64,000 nt of DNA from positions 1-64,000 of the forward strand of contig MKVL01000010.1 in NCBI GenBank assembly GCA_001899205.1, given 5' to 3'. The notes under the pieces were generated by a model, which saw only the letters and a program-made list of their open reading frames with translations, did no database searches and was not told the DNA's origin. Each line of letters begins with the position of its first letter. Positions within the stretch are counted from its first letter, which is position 1. Source of the stretch: Mesorhizobium sp. 65-26. GTDB taxonomy: Bacteria > Pseudomonadota > Alphaproteobacteria > Rhizobiales > Rhizobiaceae. The translations under genes were made by a program, and so were the position numbers. Below, in pieces: positions 42,441 to 53,539 of this stretch.

Positions 42441-43727
42441 TCACTCGGCGACACCTCCCTTTTCCCATCGCGACTTCTCGAACATCATGCGCCTGATCAT
42501 GCTGATTGCCGGAACGGCCAGCAACAGCGCCATGGCAATAAGGTAGTTCGACCAAATCGGCACATCGTATCGAATGGCGACGGTGACGGGCAGCGGCGAT
42601 GACGGCTTGGCGAACAGGCCAGCATCGGGTTCGATCAGCAATTTGTAGGTGCCGGGCGGGACGGGTGGCAACAGCACCGTGCCGTTGTTGCCGCCTTCTT
42701 CCCAGTCGCCGTCGGAATCAGTCCCGCGATAGTGCTCCAGCGACTGAAATGCAGGATAGCTCTCATTGGTGTCGACGTTGACGAGCGCCATGTCGAGTTC
42801 AAGCCAGTCATTGATGAGGTAGGCTCCGGTCTCGATCTCTATATTGCCGCTTCTGTTCAATCGAAATGTTCCGGACGATAAGGTTTTGCCCTTGTCGGCC
42901 GCGGTCAACTGATAGGTCTGCGAGCCGACGAGCGCGTTTGCCGAGATCGCCAGCGAAGTCAACTGAAGCATCGTGGCTGCTATCACCGCAAAGCCAATGA
43001 CCATCAGCGACGGCTTGTGCGGATTGACCTGGCTGACGCCGGCGGACGAGGGCGTGCGCAAGGGCGTATTGAAGGCCGTTGCGACGGCACGCGCGTCGAG
43101 ATACTCGCCCTCGGACACGATGATCTCGGCGTCGTTCTTCTCGACCATCAGCCGATAGGGCGGCGCGATATAATCGGTCACGGCGGTCACGTCCGCGGTC
43201 GATGCGCGCCAGAAGAACTCGCCGGCGACGTAGGTGGTGCGCGCGAAGCCCTTGCCGAAGAACTGGTAGCTGCGTCCGTTCGCTTCGATCCAGCCTTGCT
43301 TGCCCGCCTCCGGCACATCGCGGTTGAGCATTTTGACCAATGTCCAATGGCCGTATTCCTCGACCAGGAAGCGATAGCCACGGTAAGGGTTGAACAGCAG
43401 GTATTCGGTCCAGCGAAAATCGCCGGGCCCGTCGCTGCGCCGCATATAGCCGACGACTTCCCATTCGATATCGCTGAGCCGGGCTCGCGCGCCGATCGGG
43501 ATCTCGGCGTCCTGCATCGCCGATTGCGCCGCCTCGATGATGCGAAGGTTCTCATCGGCCACGTCGATCAGGGATGAACACTGGCTGCAAGTGGCGCTGA
43601 TCGACTGGCCAACCGCGCGCAGCGTGACCGTCCCGCCGCAACTCGGGCAGGCGAAGGTGCGCGGCCTGCCGGGCGCGCGAGGCGGCACCGGCTGGGCGGG
43701 CGGCGAGCCCGAAGGCTGGTCGTCCAT
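42441..43727 (-). CDS. DUF4178 protein with zinc ribbon and membrane anchors
   Basis: 428 aa from ATG 43727, coupled to the upstream DUF4178 gene by TGATG. After a Pro-rich start there is a zinc ribbon (C27, C30, C47, C50). The DUF4178 domain runs to about residue 235 (YMRRSDGPGDFRWTEYLLFNPYRGY). A membrane helix near 243-265 and another near 395-415 enclose a beta-rich extracytoplasmic part (LPPVPPGTYKLLIEPD). Function unknown; the family is typically found beside SPFH, DUF350 and polyamine genes. The architecture suggests a sensor or scaffold linking both sides of the membrane. Confidence 0.85.
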   Translation of the reverse strand: MDDQPSGSPPAQPVPPRAPGRPRTFACPSCGGTVTLRAVGQSISATCSQCSSLIDVADENLRIIEAAQSAMQDAEIPIGARARLSDIEWEVVGYMRRSDGPGDFRWTEYLLFNPYRGYRFLVEEYGHWTLVKMLNRDVPEAGKQGWIEANGRSYQFFGKGFARTTYVAGEFFWRASTADVTAVTDYIAPPYRLMVEKNDAEIIVSEGEYLDARAVATAFNTPLRTPSSAGVSQVNPHKPSLMVIGFAVIAATMLQLTSLAISANALVGSQTYQLTAADKGKTLSSGTFRLNRSGNIEIETGAYLINDWLELDMALVNVDTNESYPAFQSLEHYRGTDSDGDWEEGGNNGTVLLPPVPPGTYKLLIEPDAGLFAKPSSPLPVTVAIRYDVPIWSNYLIAMALLLAVPAISMIRRMMFEKSRWEKGGVAE

Positions 43728-44404
43728 CACCACCCCTCCAGCGGTCGCAGGTTCGTAAAGCGCAAGGCATCCCACTCCACGTAGCGGCCGACATAGGCAC
43801 GGGCCCTGTGGCCGTCATGGTCGAGTGTGGCGAACTCGCCTCCCACGCCGATGCAGTCGACGGCGACCGTCCGACGGCCCTTGGGCGCGGCGAAGGGCAG
43901 CTCACCCTCGGATCCGAGGCATGTCGCCAGCTTGATGTCGACGGCGCGCAACGTCGTGCCGCCCAGCTCCACCAGAAAACCGGGCTTCGCTTCATCGGCG
44001 CCCTCGCCACCTGTCAGGAGTGGCAGGCAGTATTCGAAAGTCTGGGCGACGTCGCGGGGCAAGACCCCTTCCAGCTCGAAGCTGACGGAAAAGGACCCCT
44101 GCGCCTCGCCGATCCAGCCGCGCCGGCCATCCGCCATCAACAGGTGCCACTCGTTCCACAGCCCGTCGCGCCAGCCGATCTTCAGCCGCCCGATAAGCGT
44201 GAAGGGCTGGTCTTCGAAATAGCCGCCACTGCCCAGTTGCAAAGGGCTCATGTCTTCCGGCAGGGCGGCCATCACGCCGATCGACGTCACGTCGACATCC
44301 CCGCGCACCACCATGGACTGGCAATAAGGGCAAACGGCATAGACCGATTGCGCCGATCGGAAAGTGACGTCCGCGCCGCAGGACGGACAGGCGAACTTGC
44401 GCAT
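43727..44404 (-). CDS. DUF4178 protein with N-terminal zinc ribbon
   Basis: 225 aa from ATG 44404. The zinc ribbon is C6, C9, C25 and C28 (CPSC...CPYC). The DUF4178 domain follows with LIGRLKIGWRDGLWNEWHLLMADGRRGWIGEA. It has no membrane segment, unlike its larger neighbour, so it may be a soluble partner. The two adjacent DUF4178 genes look like a duplication with divergence. It lies 79 bases after the SPFH gene. Confidence 0.85.
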   Translation of the reverse strand: MRKFACPSCGADVTFRSAQSVYAVCPYCQSMVVRGDVDVTSIGVMAALPEDMSPLQLGSGGYFEDQPFTLIGRLKIGWRDGLWNEWHLLMADGRRGWIGEAQGSFSVSFELEGVLPRDVAQTFEYCLPLLTGGEGADEAKPGFLVELGGTTLRAVDIKLATCLGSEGELPFAAPKGRRTVAVDCIGVGGEFATLDHDGHRARAYVGRYVEWDALRFTNLRPLEGW

Positions 44405-44483
44405 GAAAACCCTGGTTTGGCGATTGGCTGCGCCGGACCCTCCCGGCGCCGCAAGACTTGGAAAGGCGGAGTCCGCCTCCGGC

Positions 44484-45497
44484 TCACTTGATGCGGGACA
44501 ACAGTTCGGCCTTCTTGGTGTCGAATTCCTGCTGCGTCAGGATTCCCTTGGCGAGCAGGCCGCCGAGCTTCTCGAGAAGCTGGATCGGGTCCTCGGCCGG
44601 TTGGGCTGCCACAGGCTGGACCTGCGGTGCCGTGGTGGCGGCATTGGCCAAGCCCTGCGTCATGGCTTGCCCGATGGCCAGACCCGCTCCCAGGCCGGCT
44701 CCCGCGCCGGCCAGGCCGCCCGGATTCTCGGCGGCGAGCGGGATCGATTCGGCGGTCTGGAACTGGGCGTAGCGATTGAGGTCGCCAAGCATGTTCATCG
44801 AACTCACCTTGTCGAGGACACGCTGCAGTTCCTCTGGCAGCGACAGGCTCTGCACGTAGAAATTCTTGATGTCGATGCCGTAGTTCCCGAGCGCCGGCGC
44901 GATTGCCTCCGCCAGCTTCTGCGAGAACGCTTCCTGGTTGGCCGCCATGTCGACAAAGGCGATGTTGCTCTGGCCCAGCGTGGCGCCGATGGCCGTGAGG
45001 ATGATACCGCGCAGTTGCCCTTCGATCGCCTCGGAGGTGGAGCGCTCGGCCGTTCCGACCAGGCGCGACCAGAACTCCTCCACATCGCCTACCGCATAGG
45101 AATAATTGCCAAAGGCACGAATGCGGATCGGCCCGTATTCCTTGTCGCGGATGGTGAGAGGCTGGGTGGTGCCCCATTTGCGGTCGATCTGGTCCTTGGT
45201 GTCGAAGAAGTACACGTCCGACTTGAAGGGGGACTCGAAGAACTTGTCCCAGTTCTTCAGATAGGTCAGCACCGGCAGCGTCTGGGTGTTGAGCGTGTAG
45301 GTGCCGGGCCCGAAGATGTCGGCGATCTTGCCCTCATTGAAGAAGGCCGCCTTCTGCGTCTCGCGCACCACCAGTTGGGCGCCGTTCTGAATTTCCATGC
45401 CGGACATCGGGAAGCGATAAGCCAGCACACCCGGCTCGTCGGCAGTCCATTGGATGACATCGATAAATTGCTTGGAAATGAAATCCAGAATGCCCAT
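44484..45497 (-). CDS. SPFH domain protein with C-terminal SHOCT-like domain (YdjI-like)
   Basis: 337 aa from ATG 45497 (GAGGGGG upstream). The SPFH/Band 7 domain spans about residues 25-235 (GAQLVVRETQKAAFFNEGKIADIFGPGTYTL, written here in parts by role, with YGPIRIRAFGNYSYAV later). A Gly/Ala-rich linker follows, then a C-terminal LEKLGGLLAKGILTQQEFD that matches the SHOCT short helical domain. This group resembles YdjI rather than classical flotillins and lacks a clear transmembrane helix. It probably assembles at the membrane as a scaffold. First gene of the nine-gene cassette. Confidence 0.9.
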   Translation of the reverse strand: MGILDFISKQFIDVIQWTADEPGVLAYRFPMSGMEIQNGAQLVVRETQKAAFFNEGKIADIFGPGTYTLNTQTLPVLTYLKNWDKFFESPFKSDVYFFDTKDQIDRKWGTTQPLTIRDKEYGPIRIRAFGNYSYAVGDVEEFWSRLVGTAERSTSEAIEGQLRGIILTAIGATLGQSNIAFVDMAANQEAFSQKLAEAIAPALGNYGIDIKNFYVQSLSLPEELQRVLDKVSSMNMLGDLNRYAQFQTAESIPLAAENPGGLAGAGAGLGAGLAIGQAMTQGLANAATTAPQVQPVAAQPAEDPIQLLEKLGGLLAKGILTQQEFDTKKAELLSRIK

Positions 45498-45924
45498 GCC
45501 CCCTCACTCCATTTCGACGGATCTAACCTGATACAGCCTGTCCGACCTAGCACAGCGAACAAAATGAGGAAGACTATTCCAAGGTTCGAAGAGCCGTGAT
45601 AACTGGCCCTTTATTAGCTGGTCGCCAGCATCGAACACAACCACTTTGTGAGATATGTTCGTTCGATGTTTGTTCAGTCGCGCGCGGCTTTCGGGCTCGA
45701 AAAATGCACCAGCCACCTGTCCCGCCCACGATGCGCTCCAGCATCATGCCTTCGCGCCCTTCATCCTCGTGCCGAAGCCGGTTTGACCGCCCCAACTCCA
45801 CCGACAATTCGATAGCTTCTGTCGCGCTGTCGGTTATGTTGAGAATCACAGTCGAATTTTAACTCCGGCGCGTCCGGCCCGCCTTGCCGGCGGGCTCTGT
45901 CGGTGTCTGCGAAGCGAGCATCCG
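45498..45924. other. Divergent intergenic region, SPFH cassette / SMR gene
   Basis: 427 bases between two divergent genes, less G+C-rich than the surroundings, presumably holding promoters for both. A GCCCGCC/GGCGGGC hairpin at 45877-45895 (loop TTGCC) lies 29 bases before the SMR start. No gene is supported. Confidence 0.55.
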
Positions 45925-46242
45925 ATGGCGTGGATATACATACTTCTGGCTGATGTGTTCGAGATCGCCTGGCCTTTCGTCCTGAAACGCACGGCCGGGC
46001 TTCCGAAGTGGACGACGGCATTGCTGGCGGTCGCCATCACGCTTCCGATTTTCTTCCTGCTGGGGGAATCGGTGAAGCGCCTGCCTGCTTCCACGGTCTA
46101 TGCGAGCTTCGTGGGGATCGGCACCGTGGGGACGGCGGTCGTCGGCATCACCCTCTTCGGCGAGAGCGCGAATATCGGCCGCGTCGGCTCCTTCGTGCTG
46201 ATCCTTGTCGGCGTGCTCGGCCTGAAGCTGTTTTCCGAATAG
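45925..46242 (+). CDS. Small multidrug resistance (SMR) family transporter
   Basis: 105 aa with four membrane helices. The essential membrane glutamate is E13 in LLADVFEIAWPFVLK. The WPFVLKR context and the ending GVLGLKLFSE fit the SugE/Gdx-type branch, which exports guanidinium or quaternary amines, rather than typical EmrE, but the assignment to that branch is tentative. A hairpin lies in its leader. It is divergent from the polyamine cassette, and export of an organic cation would suit that neighbourhood, though no link is proven. Confidence 0.92.
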   Translation: MAWIYILLADVFEIAWPFVLKRTAGLPKWTTALLAVAITLPIFFLLGESVKRLPASTVYASFVGIGTVGTAVVGITLFGESANIGRVGSFVLILVGVLGLKLFSE

Positions 46243-46295
46243 TCCGCGCCGGCCAGGCAGCTACGTCTTACCACTACGCAGCGACGGAAGATTCG

Positions 46296-46874
46296 CTAGA
46301 AATCGGGTTTTATAGGCGGGACTGAAATGTCCGATCGATAAAACCAACGCCTTGTCCATTCGAATGAACCTTCGCAAACTGCTTTGAGCGGCCTGTATTT
46401 CGGCTTCTCGATCCAGATATTACAGCGATACCATTGCGTTTGTTCCGTGTTGGCTTTGCCATATTCGGATTTCAAGGCCCTGTTATACTCGAATACAATG
46501 GTCCTCACTCCGTCAACCGTGGCCTCGTAGAGTCGACGACAATTGTCCGGCTCGAGCGAACGGGCATCGATCTTAATAAGCGATCGGCTTTCGGCGCGCC
46601 AAGGTTCGTAGGGGTGGTCGCGCCGATACACGGTATCCGAAGTGTAGATCAGCTCCTGGACGGCCAGCTGAGGCTCATCGCCAAATCTTTGAAATCTGGA
46701 TGTCATCTGAAGCGAGGACGCATGGCTTACCCACTCGTTTGCTTGCCGCAGGGGCGCACATTCCTCAGGAAAAGCTTTGGTCTCGGAGTAGGCCTCAGCC
46801 GTCACCGGAAGCCCAATGCAAATAGCAACCGTAACAAACGATATTAGGATTCTGCCCAGCGTTAATTTAGTCAT
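46296..46874 (-). CDS. Exported protein of unknown function
   Basis: 192 aa from ATG 46874. A signal peptide (LILISFVTVAICIG-like hydrophobic core) ends at TAEA before YSETK. The mature protein has four cysteines that could form two disulfides, and is rich in aromatic residues near the end (WTRRWFYRSD). No family is recognised. Its DNA is noticeably less G+C-rich than flanking genes, hinting at separate acquisition. It converges on the SMR gene. Confidence 0.72.
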   Translation of the reverse strand: MTKLTLGRILISFVTVAICIGLPVTAEAYSETKAFPEECAPLRQANEWVSHASSLQMTSRFQRFGDEPQLAVQELIYTSDTVYRRDHPYEPWRAESRSLIKIDARSLEPDNCRRLYEATVDGVRTIVFEYNRALKSEYGKANTEQTQWYRCNIWIEKPKYRPLKAVCEGSFEWTRRWFYRSDISVPPIKPDF

Positions 46875-47152
46875 AGGTACATAGACCCGTGATCCAGTGT
46901 TAATGCCACTGGAGCACAGCATATTTTTGACGAAACCACATCATACCACGCGCCACAGGTTTTCTGCGACTGTAACGAGATCATTGGTCCAATCGCTAGA
47001 TTGGAACAACCATGCCGAGCGTTGGAGCTCGCCGAAGCACTCCCGGCGCCGCGCCTGCCTGCCTGAATTCCAACTCAAGACCCGCCTATCTCTTGGGAGG
47101 CCGGGTCGAGCTTCATTGAATTCGCCCTGGCGGCATCCTATAGGTCGACACC

Positions 47153-49186
<2,034 letters not shown>

Positions 49187-49329
49187 GGCGGGTGGGGATG
49201 GTGGTGTCTCTGGAGTGCACCATTGACATGGCTGATCTGCCGGTTTGCGGCGCGAGCCGGGAGATCCGACTTGCGGCGGCTTCCTTGCGTCCCGTTTCGG
49301 GCCGGCAATGGTGGAAATATTCATAGACG

Positions 49330-50067
49330 CGGCCAGCAGGTCGCGCGCCTTGCTCCGTTCAGCGCCCAGCGCAATGTTGGAGACGAGGTCGATCAGTTCG
49401 CCCAGCATCACCGCGTTGAGCGCCGGCCCGCTGTATTCCTTGAGCAATACACCCTTCAGGCTGTCGTTGCGCTTCTCGATCGCCAGCATCGCTTGGTCGA
49501 TCAGCTTCCCGATCGAGGGTTGTCGCACATTTGCCTGCAGATGCGACCGGCGCGCTTCCTTCGGCACCCAGAAGACAATCTCGGCCGCGTATTTGTCCAG
49601 ATCTTCGGCCCCATCCGGATAGTCTGCCAACAGTTCCGCACGCTTGGCCTCGAAGTCGTCCGAAATATGTTTCAGGAATATCAGCCGAGCGCAACATGCT
49701 TGTAGTCCGACGGCTCCATGTTGCCGCGCAGCTTGTAGTCCGTCTTGAAGAGCTCGGTCTCGAAGCCGAGGGTGGCGCCATTCGATTTGGCGGGCCGAGA
49801 GGTTCTAGCTGTGGTGGCTTCCCGTACCTCCTGAGCGGCTAGCGCTGGCGGTGCATTCGCCTCGCCGGCAGCCCTTACGAGAAACGATACTGACCCGCCA
49901 CGGCCACGACCAGCGACGATGGTCGCGTCAGCGAGCAGTGCGCCACGAGCTGCCGCGTAGCGTTCTTCATCCCAGCCAAGGAAGGTGCGAAGCTATTGAT
50001 TGCCCGCTGTGCCTCCGTGTGCAGCAAGGGCACTGAGCAGCTTCTCCCGATCTGTCTCGCCCGTCAT
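49330..50067 (-). pseudogene. Decayed type I restriction-modification methylase gene (hsdM-like)
   Basis: From ATG 50067 (AGG upstream) the frame encodes a winged-helix-like start (MTGETDREKLLSALAAHGG), is stopped by TAG at 49995-49993, continues with LRTFLGWDEERYAAARG, then reaches the HsdM N-terminal region (NGATLGFETELFKTDYKLRG, NMEPSDYKHVALG). There, at 49683, a missing base changes the expected CTGATATTC to TGATATTC. The next frame resumes with DYPDGAEDLDKYAAEIVFW and ends at about 49330 after ERSKARDLL. The catalytic methylase domain is gone. A stop, a frameshift and a large truncation make it nonfunctional. Confidence 0.85.
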
Positions 50068-50099
50068 CGGACCTCCCCGCGAATCCCGTCGGTGCTTTT

Positions 50100-50663
50100 C
50101 TATCGGTCTAGCACGAACTTTTTCGCATAGCGGCAGAGGAAATCTTCGAGTTGCCATGGCTCAAGCCGGCGCAGGGCATGGGGGAATGCATCAACCCTTG
50201 CCACTTTCCCCCGAACTCCAAGGAGGCGCGCGCCCTTGCGCGTGCCGGCGTGCAGGTAAACGAGGTCCGGTTCGATCCCGAGAAATGAGCCGATCCTGAA
50301 TGCTACGTCGTAAGTGAGGAGTTCTCCCGCTCCTCGTATCGGTCCACATATCCGTTCGACCTGGCCATGGAGGTCCCGGAAAGCCTTTGCCGCCGATACT
50401 TCGTGCTCCCGCTCCAGAAGCTGGGCTGCAACGTTGCGCAGGATCGCTGACGGTACTCGCCGCTGATGCGACATCCTCCGACCGAACCGATCCACAGAGA
50501 GAGCGGCATTGCGGATCGCCGACTGCAAGTCCTCGGCCTTCGGCAATTCTTCCAGACAGAGGTTGCAGGCGTCCGGACTGGCCAAATACTCGTCGACGTA
50601 CTCCTCAAGCATTGCGGCCTCCGTAGGACAACCATGCAGAGAAGCGCTTGCTGTCGCAAGCAT
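50100..50663 (-). CDS. Unknown protein upstream of the hsdM pseudogene
   Basis: 187 aa from ATG 50663; M18 (50612) is an alternative start. Intact frame, no recognised family. It has a Cys pair (CNLCLEELPKAEDLQ) and a C-terminal half with FRIGSFLGIEPDLVYLHAG and LEPWQLEDFLCRYAKKF, which looks helical and could be DNA-linked. It stops 32 bases before the hsdM-like start on the same strand, so it was the first gene of that operon. It is a surviving companion of a decayed restriction-modification locus. Confidence 0.65.
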   Translation of the reverse strand: MLATASASLHGCPTEAAMLEEYVDEYLASPDACNLCLEELPKAEDLQSAIRNAALSVDRFGRRMSHQRRVPSAILRNVAAQLLEREHEVSAAKAFRDLHGQVERICGPIRGAGELLTYDVAFRIGSFLGIEPDLVYLHAGTRKGARLLGVRGKVARVDAFPHALRRLEPWQLEDFLCRYAKKFVLDR

Positions 50664-50846
50664 GATCTGTCGCCCCCTTCAGCAATGATCGCGGCGCATA
50701 TGCAATTGGTCACTCTTTCATTTCTAAGTCCCATCCAGCGACCGATGCAACCTATGGATGCCCCCGTCGCGATCAATCTGGTGGGTCCGCTTAAATGCTT
50801 TGCTGGCCAAAACCAGTCAGTCTGCTACCGGCCCCATTCGAGCCAT

Positions 50847-52292
50847 TCAAAAAGCGGATCGCGAGTGGCTATGGGCGGCCCCTCCTTGCGCCTCCGCCTC
50901 CCGCTGCATCACAGCCGCGAAGAAACCATCCGTATCGTTGCGGGCGGGCGTCAGCGACAGGTAATCCGGATGGGTTGAATTGGTCAGCAGCGGCGCGGCT
51001 TCGTGGAGCGGCACGGCGCGAAAGGCGGGATGCGCGGCCAGGAAAGCGGCCACCTGTTCCTCGTTTTCCTCGGGCAGCATGGAGCATGTCGCGTAGACCA
51101 GCCGGCCGCCTGGTTTCACCAGGCGCGCCGCGCTCGTGAGAATCCGGGCCTGCAGCGAGACGAGGTTGTCCAGACCCTGTTCCTCCTGCGCGCGCCAGCG
51201 CGCATCGGGGTTGCGTCGCCATGTGCCGGTGCCGCTGCATGGCGCGTCGACCAGCACGCGATCGAAACCGCCCTTGTGGCGCTTGATCCACTTATCCGTC
51301 TCGCTGGTCAGGAGCCGGGTCTCGATGTTGTGCAGTCCGGCCCGCCGGAAGCGCTCGGCGCCGCGCTTCAAACGGCCTTCCATGACGTCGCAGGCGACGA
51401 CGTGGCCCTTGTTGTTCATCTGCGCGGCGATGGCCAATGTCTTGCCGCCGGCGCCGGCGCAGAAATCGACGACGCGGTCGCCCGGCCGGGCATCGACCAG
51501 CATGGCGACAAGCTGCGAGCCCTCATCCTGGATCTCGACCTCGCCGCTTTTCAGCATCGGCAGGCTCGCCAGCGAGGGGCGTTCATCCACACGAATGCCG
51601 TAAGGCGCGATGGCAGAGGCCTCCGCCCGCAAGCCAAGCGCCTTCAACGCGCCAAGCATGGCCTCGCGCGTCGACCTGATCGGGTTGACGCGCAGGTCGA
51701 GCGGCGCCGGCGTCAGAAGCGCGGCCATCTCGTCCGCAAATGCTTGCCCGAAACGGCGGCGCAGGGGATCGGCGGCCCAAGACGGGCATTCGAGGCGCAC
51801 CTCTTCCGGCATGCCGGGATGGTCGATCGCGCATCCCCGCAGTTTGGCCAGCAGCGCGAGCTCGTCATCCGTCAGCATGGCCGGCGCGAATTTCGCGCCA
51901 TTGAACAGGCGCTTGATCTGGTCGGGCGTCCTGCCTTCTCGTGGAGCATCGGACCGAAAAGTGTATTCGGTTTTCGGTTTATTCCGATGCTCAATCAAAG
52001 TGTTAGAGCGTCCTTTGTGCGTCCGATTGGACGCACGGCGCTCCAGCGTAAGCCATGCGAGCAGCCGGTTGCGGGACGTATCCTCGCGCCCATGCCTCGC
52101 CAGCCACCAGCCAAGCCGCGCATGGTGCCGCAGCAGCGCATGGAGCAGATCCAGGATCCGGCCACGGTCCTTGTCGCCGATATAGCGCCGGGCCCGAAAC
52201 CAGGCCGAGACGACAGCATCGGCGGGACGCGCGACAGTGTCGACTTCATCGATAAGCTCAAGGGTGGCTTGCAGGCAGGCGGAAGGGGTCAC
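50847..52292 (-). CDS. RsmB/NOP-type RNA cytosine methyltransferase with in-frame insertion
   Basis: 481 aa from GTG 52292. An N-terminal NusB-like RNA-binding region is followed by the Rossmann domain: VVDFCAGAGGKTLAIAAQ, DAPCSGTGTWRRNPD and the catalytic ATCSMLPEENE cysteines. It methylates C5 of cytosine in rRNA (or tRNA). Residues 84-119, between LLAWLTL and GRTPDQIKRLF, are encoded by an intergenic-type palindromic repeat (51936-52043) and break the normally continuous N-domain. The reading frame stays open through it. A strong ribosome binding site was not seen. Confidence 0.9.
   Translation of the reverse strand: MTPSACLQATLELIDEVDTVARPADAVVSAWFRARRYIGDKDRGRILDLLHALLRHHARLGWWLARHGREDTSRNRLLAWLTLERRASNRTHKGRSNTLIEHRNKPKTEYTFRSDAPREGRTPDQIKRLFNGAKFAPAMLTDDELALLAKLRGCAIDHPGMPEEVRLECPSWAADPLRRRFGQAFADEMAALLTPAPLDLRVNPIRSTREAMLGALKALGLRAEASAIAPYGIRVDERPSLASLPMLKSGEVEIQDEGSQLVAMLVDARPGDRVVDFCAGAGGKTLAIAAQMNNKGHVVACDVMEGRLKRGAERFRRAGLHNIETRLLTSETDKWIKRHKGGFDRVLVDAPCSGTGTWRRNPDARWRAQEEQGLDNLVSLQARILTSAARLVKPGGRLVYATCSMLPEENEEQVAAFLAAHPAFRAVPLHEAAPLLTNSTHPDYLSLTPARNDTDGFFAAVMQREAEAQGGAAHSHSRSAF
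51936..52043. repeat. 108-bp mosaic palindromic element inside the RsmB-like gene
   Basis: It holds a hairpin GAGCATCGGA (51944-51953) / TCCGATGCTC (51983-51992) and a second one GTGCGTCC (52017-52024) / GGACGCAC (52029-52036). Between them, CAAAGTGTTAGAGCG recalls the AACAAAGAGTTAGA motif at 15859. This is the type of compact intergenic repeat scattered in rhizobial genomes. Its length is a multiple of three, and it adds 36 residues to the protein without a stop. Confidence 0.85.
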
Positions 52293-52406
52293 GGGCGTGG
52301 GTCAGGCTGAAAAAACGCAGATATAGGCGACAGAATTGCTTCTGACCATTGTCCGCGTGTCAGTGGTGTCGGCAGGCTGGGCCGATCGGACAGTAGCTTC
52401 TCGGGG

Positions 52407-53354
52407 CTAGTGCACCACAGTGCGCACCTGCTCCCTCAGCTCTCGCGGCGCGACATCGTATTTGCTCTTGAACGCCCTCGAGAAATGCGCGCTCGAGTTG
52501 AACCCGCAGGCGAAGGCGATCTCCGAGATCGAGGCCGTGGCGCGAGCGGGGGAGAGCAGTTCCTCGCGGCTGCGCTCCAGCCGCCTGTCCCACACGAAGC
52601 GCTCCAGCGTCATGCCTTCGCCCTCGAAGGCGCGGTGCAGGTAGCGGCGCGAGCAGCCCATGTGGCGGGCTATGTCCTCGGCCGACAAAGTGTTGCGGGC
52701 GAGGTTGGCGTCGATATAGGCGACGATCCTTTCGCGCAGCGCTTCCAGCGGCGAGCGACGGAATTCGGGCGCCATCGGCTTGGCCTGGATCAGGCCGTTG
52801 ACGAGCTGGATCAGGCTTTCGCCGACGCGGCGGCAGCCGGCCTCGTCGAGCTTGTGCGCCTCGCCGATGGCCATCTGCATCAGGCCCGACACGATGTGCG
52901 TCAGGCTGTCGTCGTCGCCGGGCAGCGGCACCGGCGCCGACAGGCGGGCGAGCGTATCGTCGCCGAAGGTCGAGCGCGGCACCTGCAGGATCAGCTGGTC
53001 GACATCGCTGAGGTTTTGCAGGGAATAGCTGCGCACGGGGTCGTAGATGATGGCCGCTCGCGGGCCGAGGTTGACCGCCACCTGCTGCTGCTCGAAGCGG
53101 CTGCGGCCGCTGAGCTGCATCAGGATCTTGATGGCGTCGGGGTCGAAGCTGCGCCGGAACAGCCGGTCGTTCACCACCAGATGCGCGTTGGCCTTGATCT
53201 CCGACAGCCGGCAGGCGCCGAGATGCACCGACACCAGCTGGGGCAGCGAGGGCAGGGCGCCGCGCGGGAAGCGCTGCGTGATCGGGCCGAACAGCATGCG
53301 CGAGGTGGACAGGAAAGCCTCGCCGTCGGCAATGCTCACATGATGGGCGTGCAT
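52407..53354 (-). CDS. AraC family transcriptional regulator
   Basis: 315 aa from ATG 53354, with AGGAGGAGGAG just upstream. The C-terminal double HTH spans about residues 215-310 (LSAEDIARHMGCSRRYLHRAF and ISEIAFACGFNSSAHFSRAF). The N-terminal domain (FGPITQRFPRGALPSL) is of the AraC-binding-like type seen in XylS/FeaR-like proteins. It likely activates a nearby catabolic or uptake operon, perhaps with the IclR protein. No operator was identified for it. Confidence 0.93.
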   Translation of the reverse strand: MHAHHVSIADGEAFLSTSRMLFGPITQRFPRGALPSLPQLVSVHLGACRLSEIKANAHLVVNDRLFRRSFDPDAIKILMQLSGRSRFEQQQVAVNLGPRAAIIYDPVRSYSLQNLSDVDQLILQVPRSTFGDDTLARLSAPVPLPGDDDSLTHIVSGLMQMAIGEAHKLDEAGCRRVGESLIQLVNGLIQAKPMAPEFRRSPLEALRERIVAYIDANLARNTLSAEDIARHMGCSRRYLHRAFEGEGMTLERFVWDRRLERSREELLSPARATASISEIAFACGFNSSAHFSRAFKSKYDVAPRELREQVRTVVH

Positions 53355-53539
53355 TCGTCTCCTCCTCCTTATGGCCTCCCGTCTTGTCGCGGGGTAGCGG
53401 CGCATGGGATCGTGCCCACGCAAGAATTTAACATGCTAACCATATCGGCCGCAATGCGCTCGCATCAATCCCGTGGCGGGCGGATCGTGCGGCAGTCGGC
53501 GGCGGCGCCTGCGTATCGGCTGCGCGGCGCCGGACCGTA

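Noticed and set aside
45877-45895. Possible guanidine riboswitch before the SMR gene
   Set aside because: A hairpin is present, but its loop is TTGCC. The paired ACGR-loop hairpins of the guanidine-II (mini-ykkC) class were not seen.
49187-49329. Possible mobile element remnant after ygiQ and beyond the hsdM truncation
   Set aside because: The sequence reads as a Ser/Pro/Arg-rich shadow with no terminal repeats or transposase motif.
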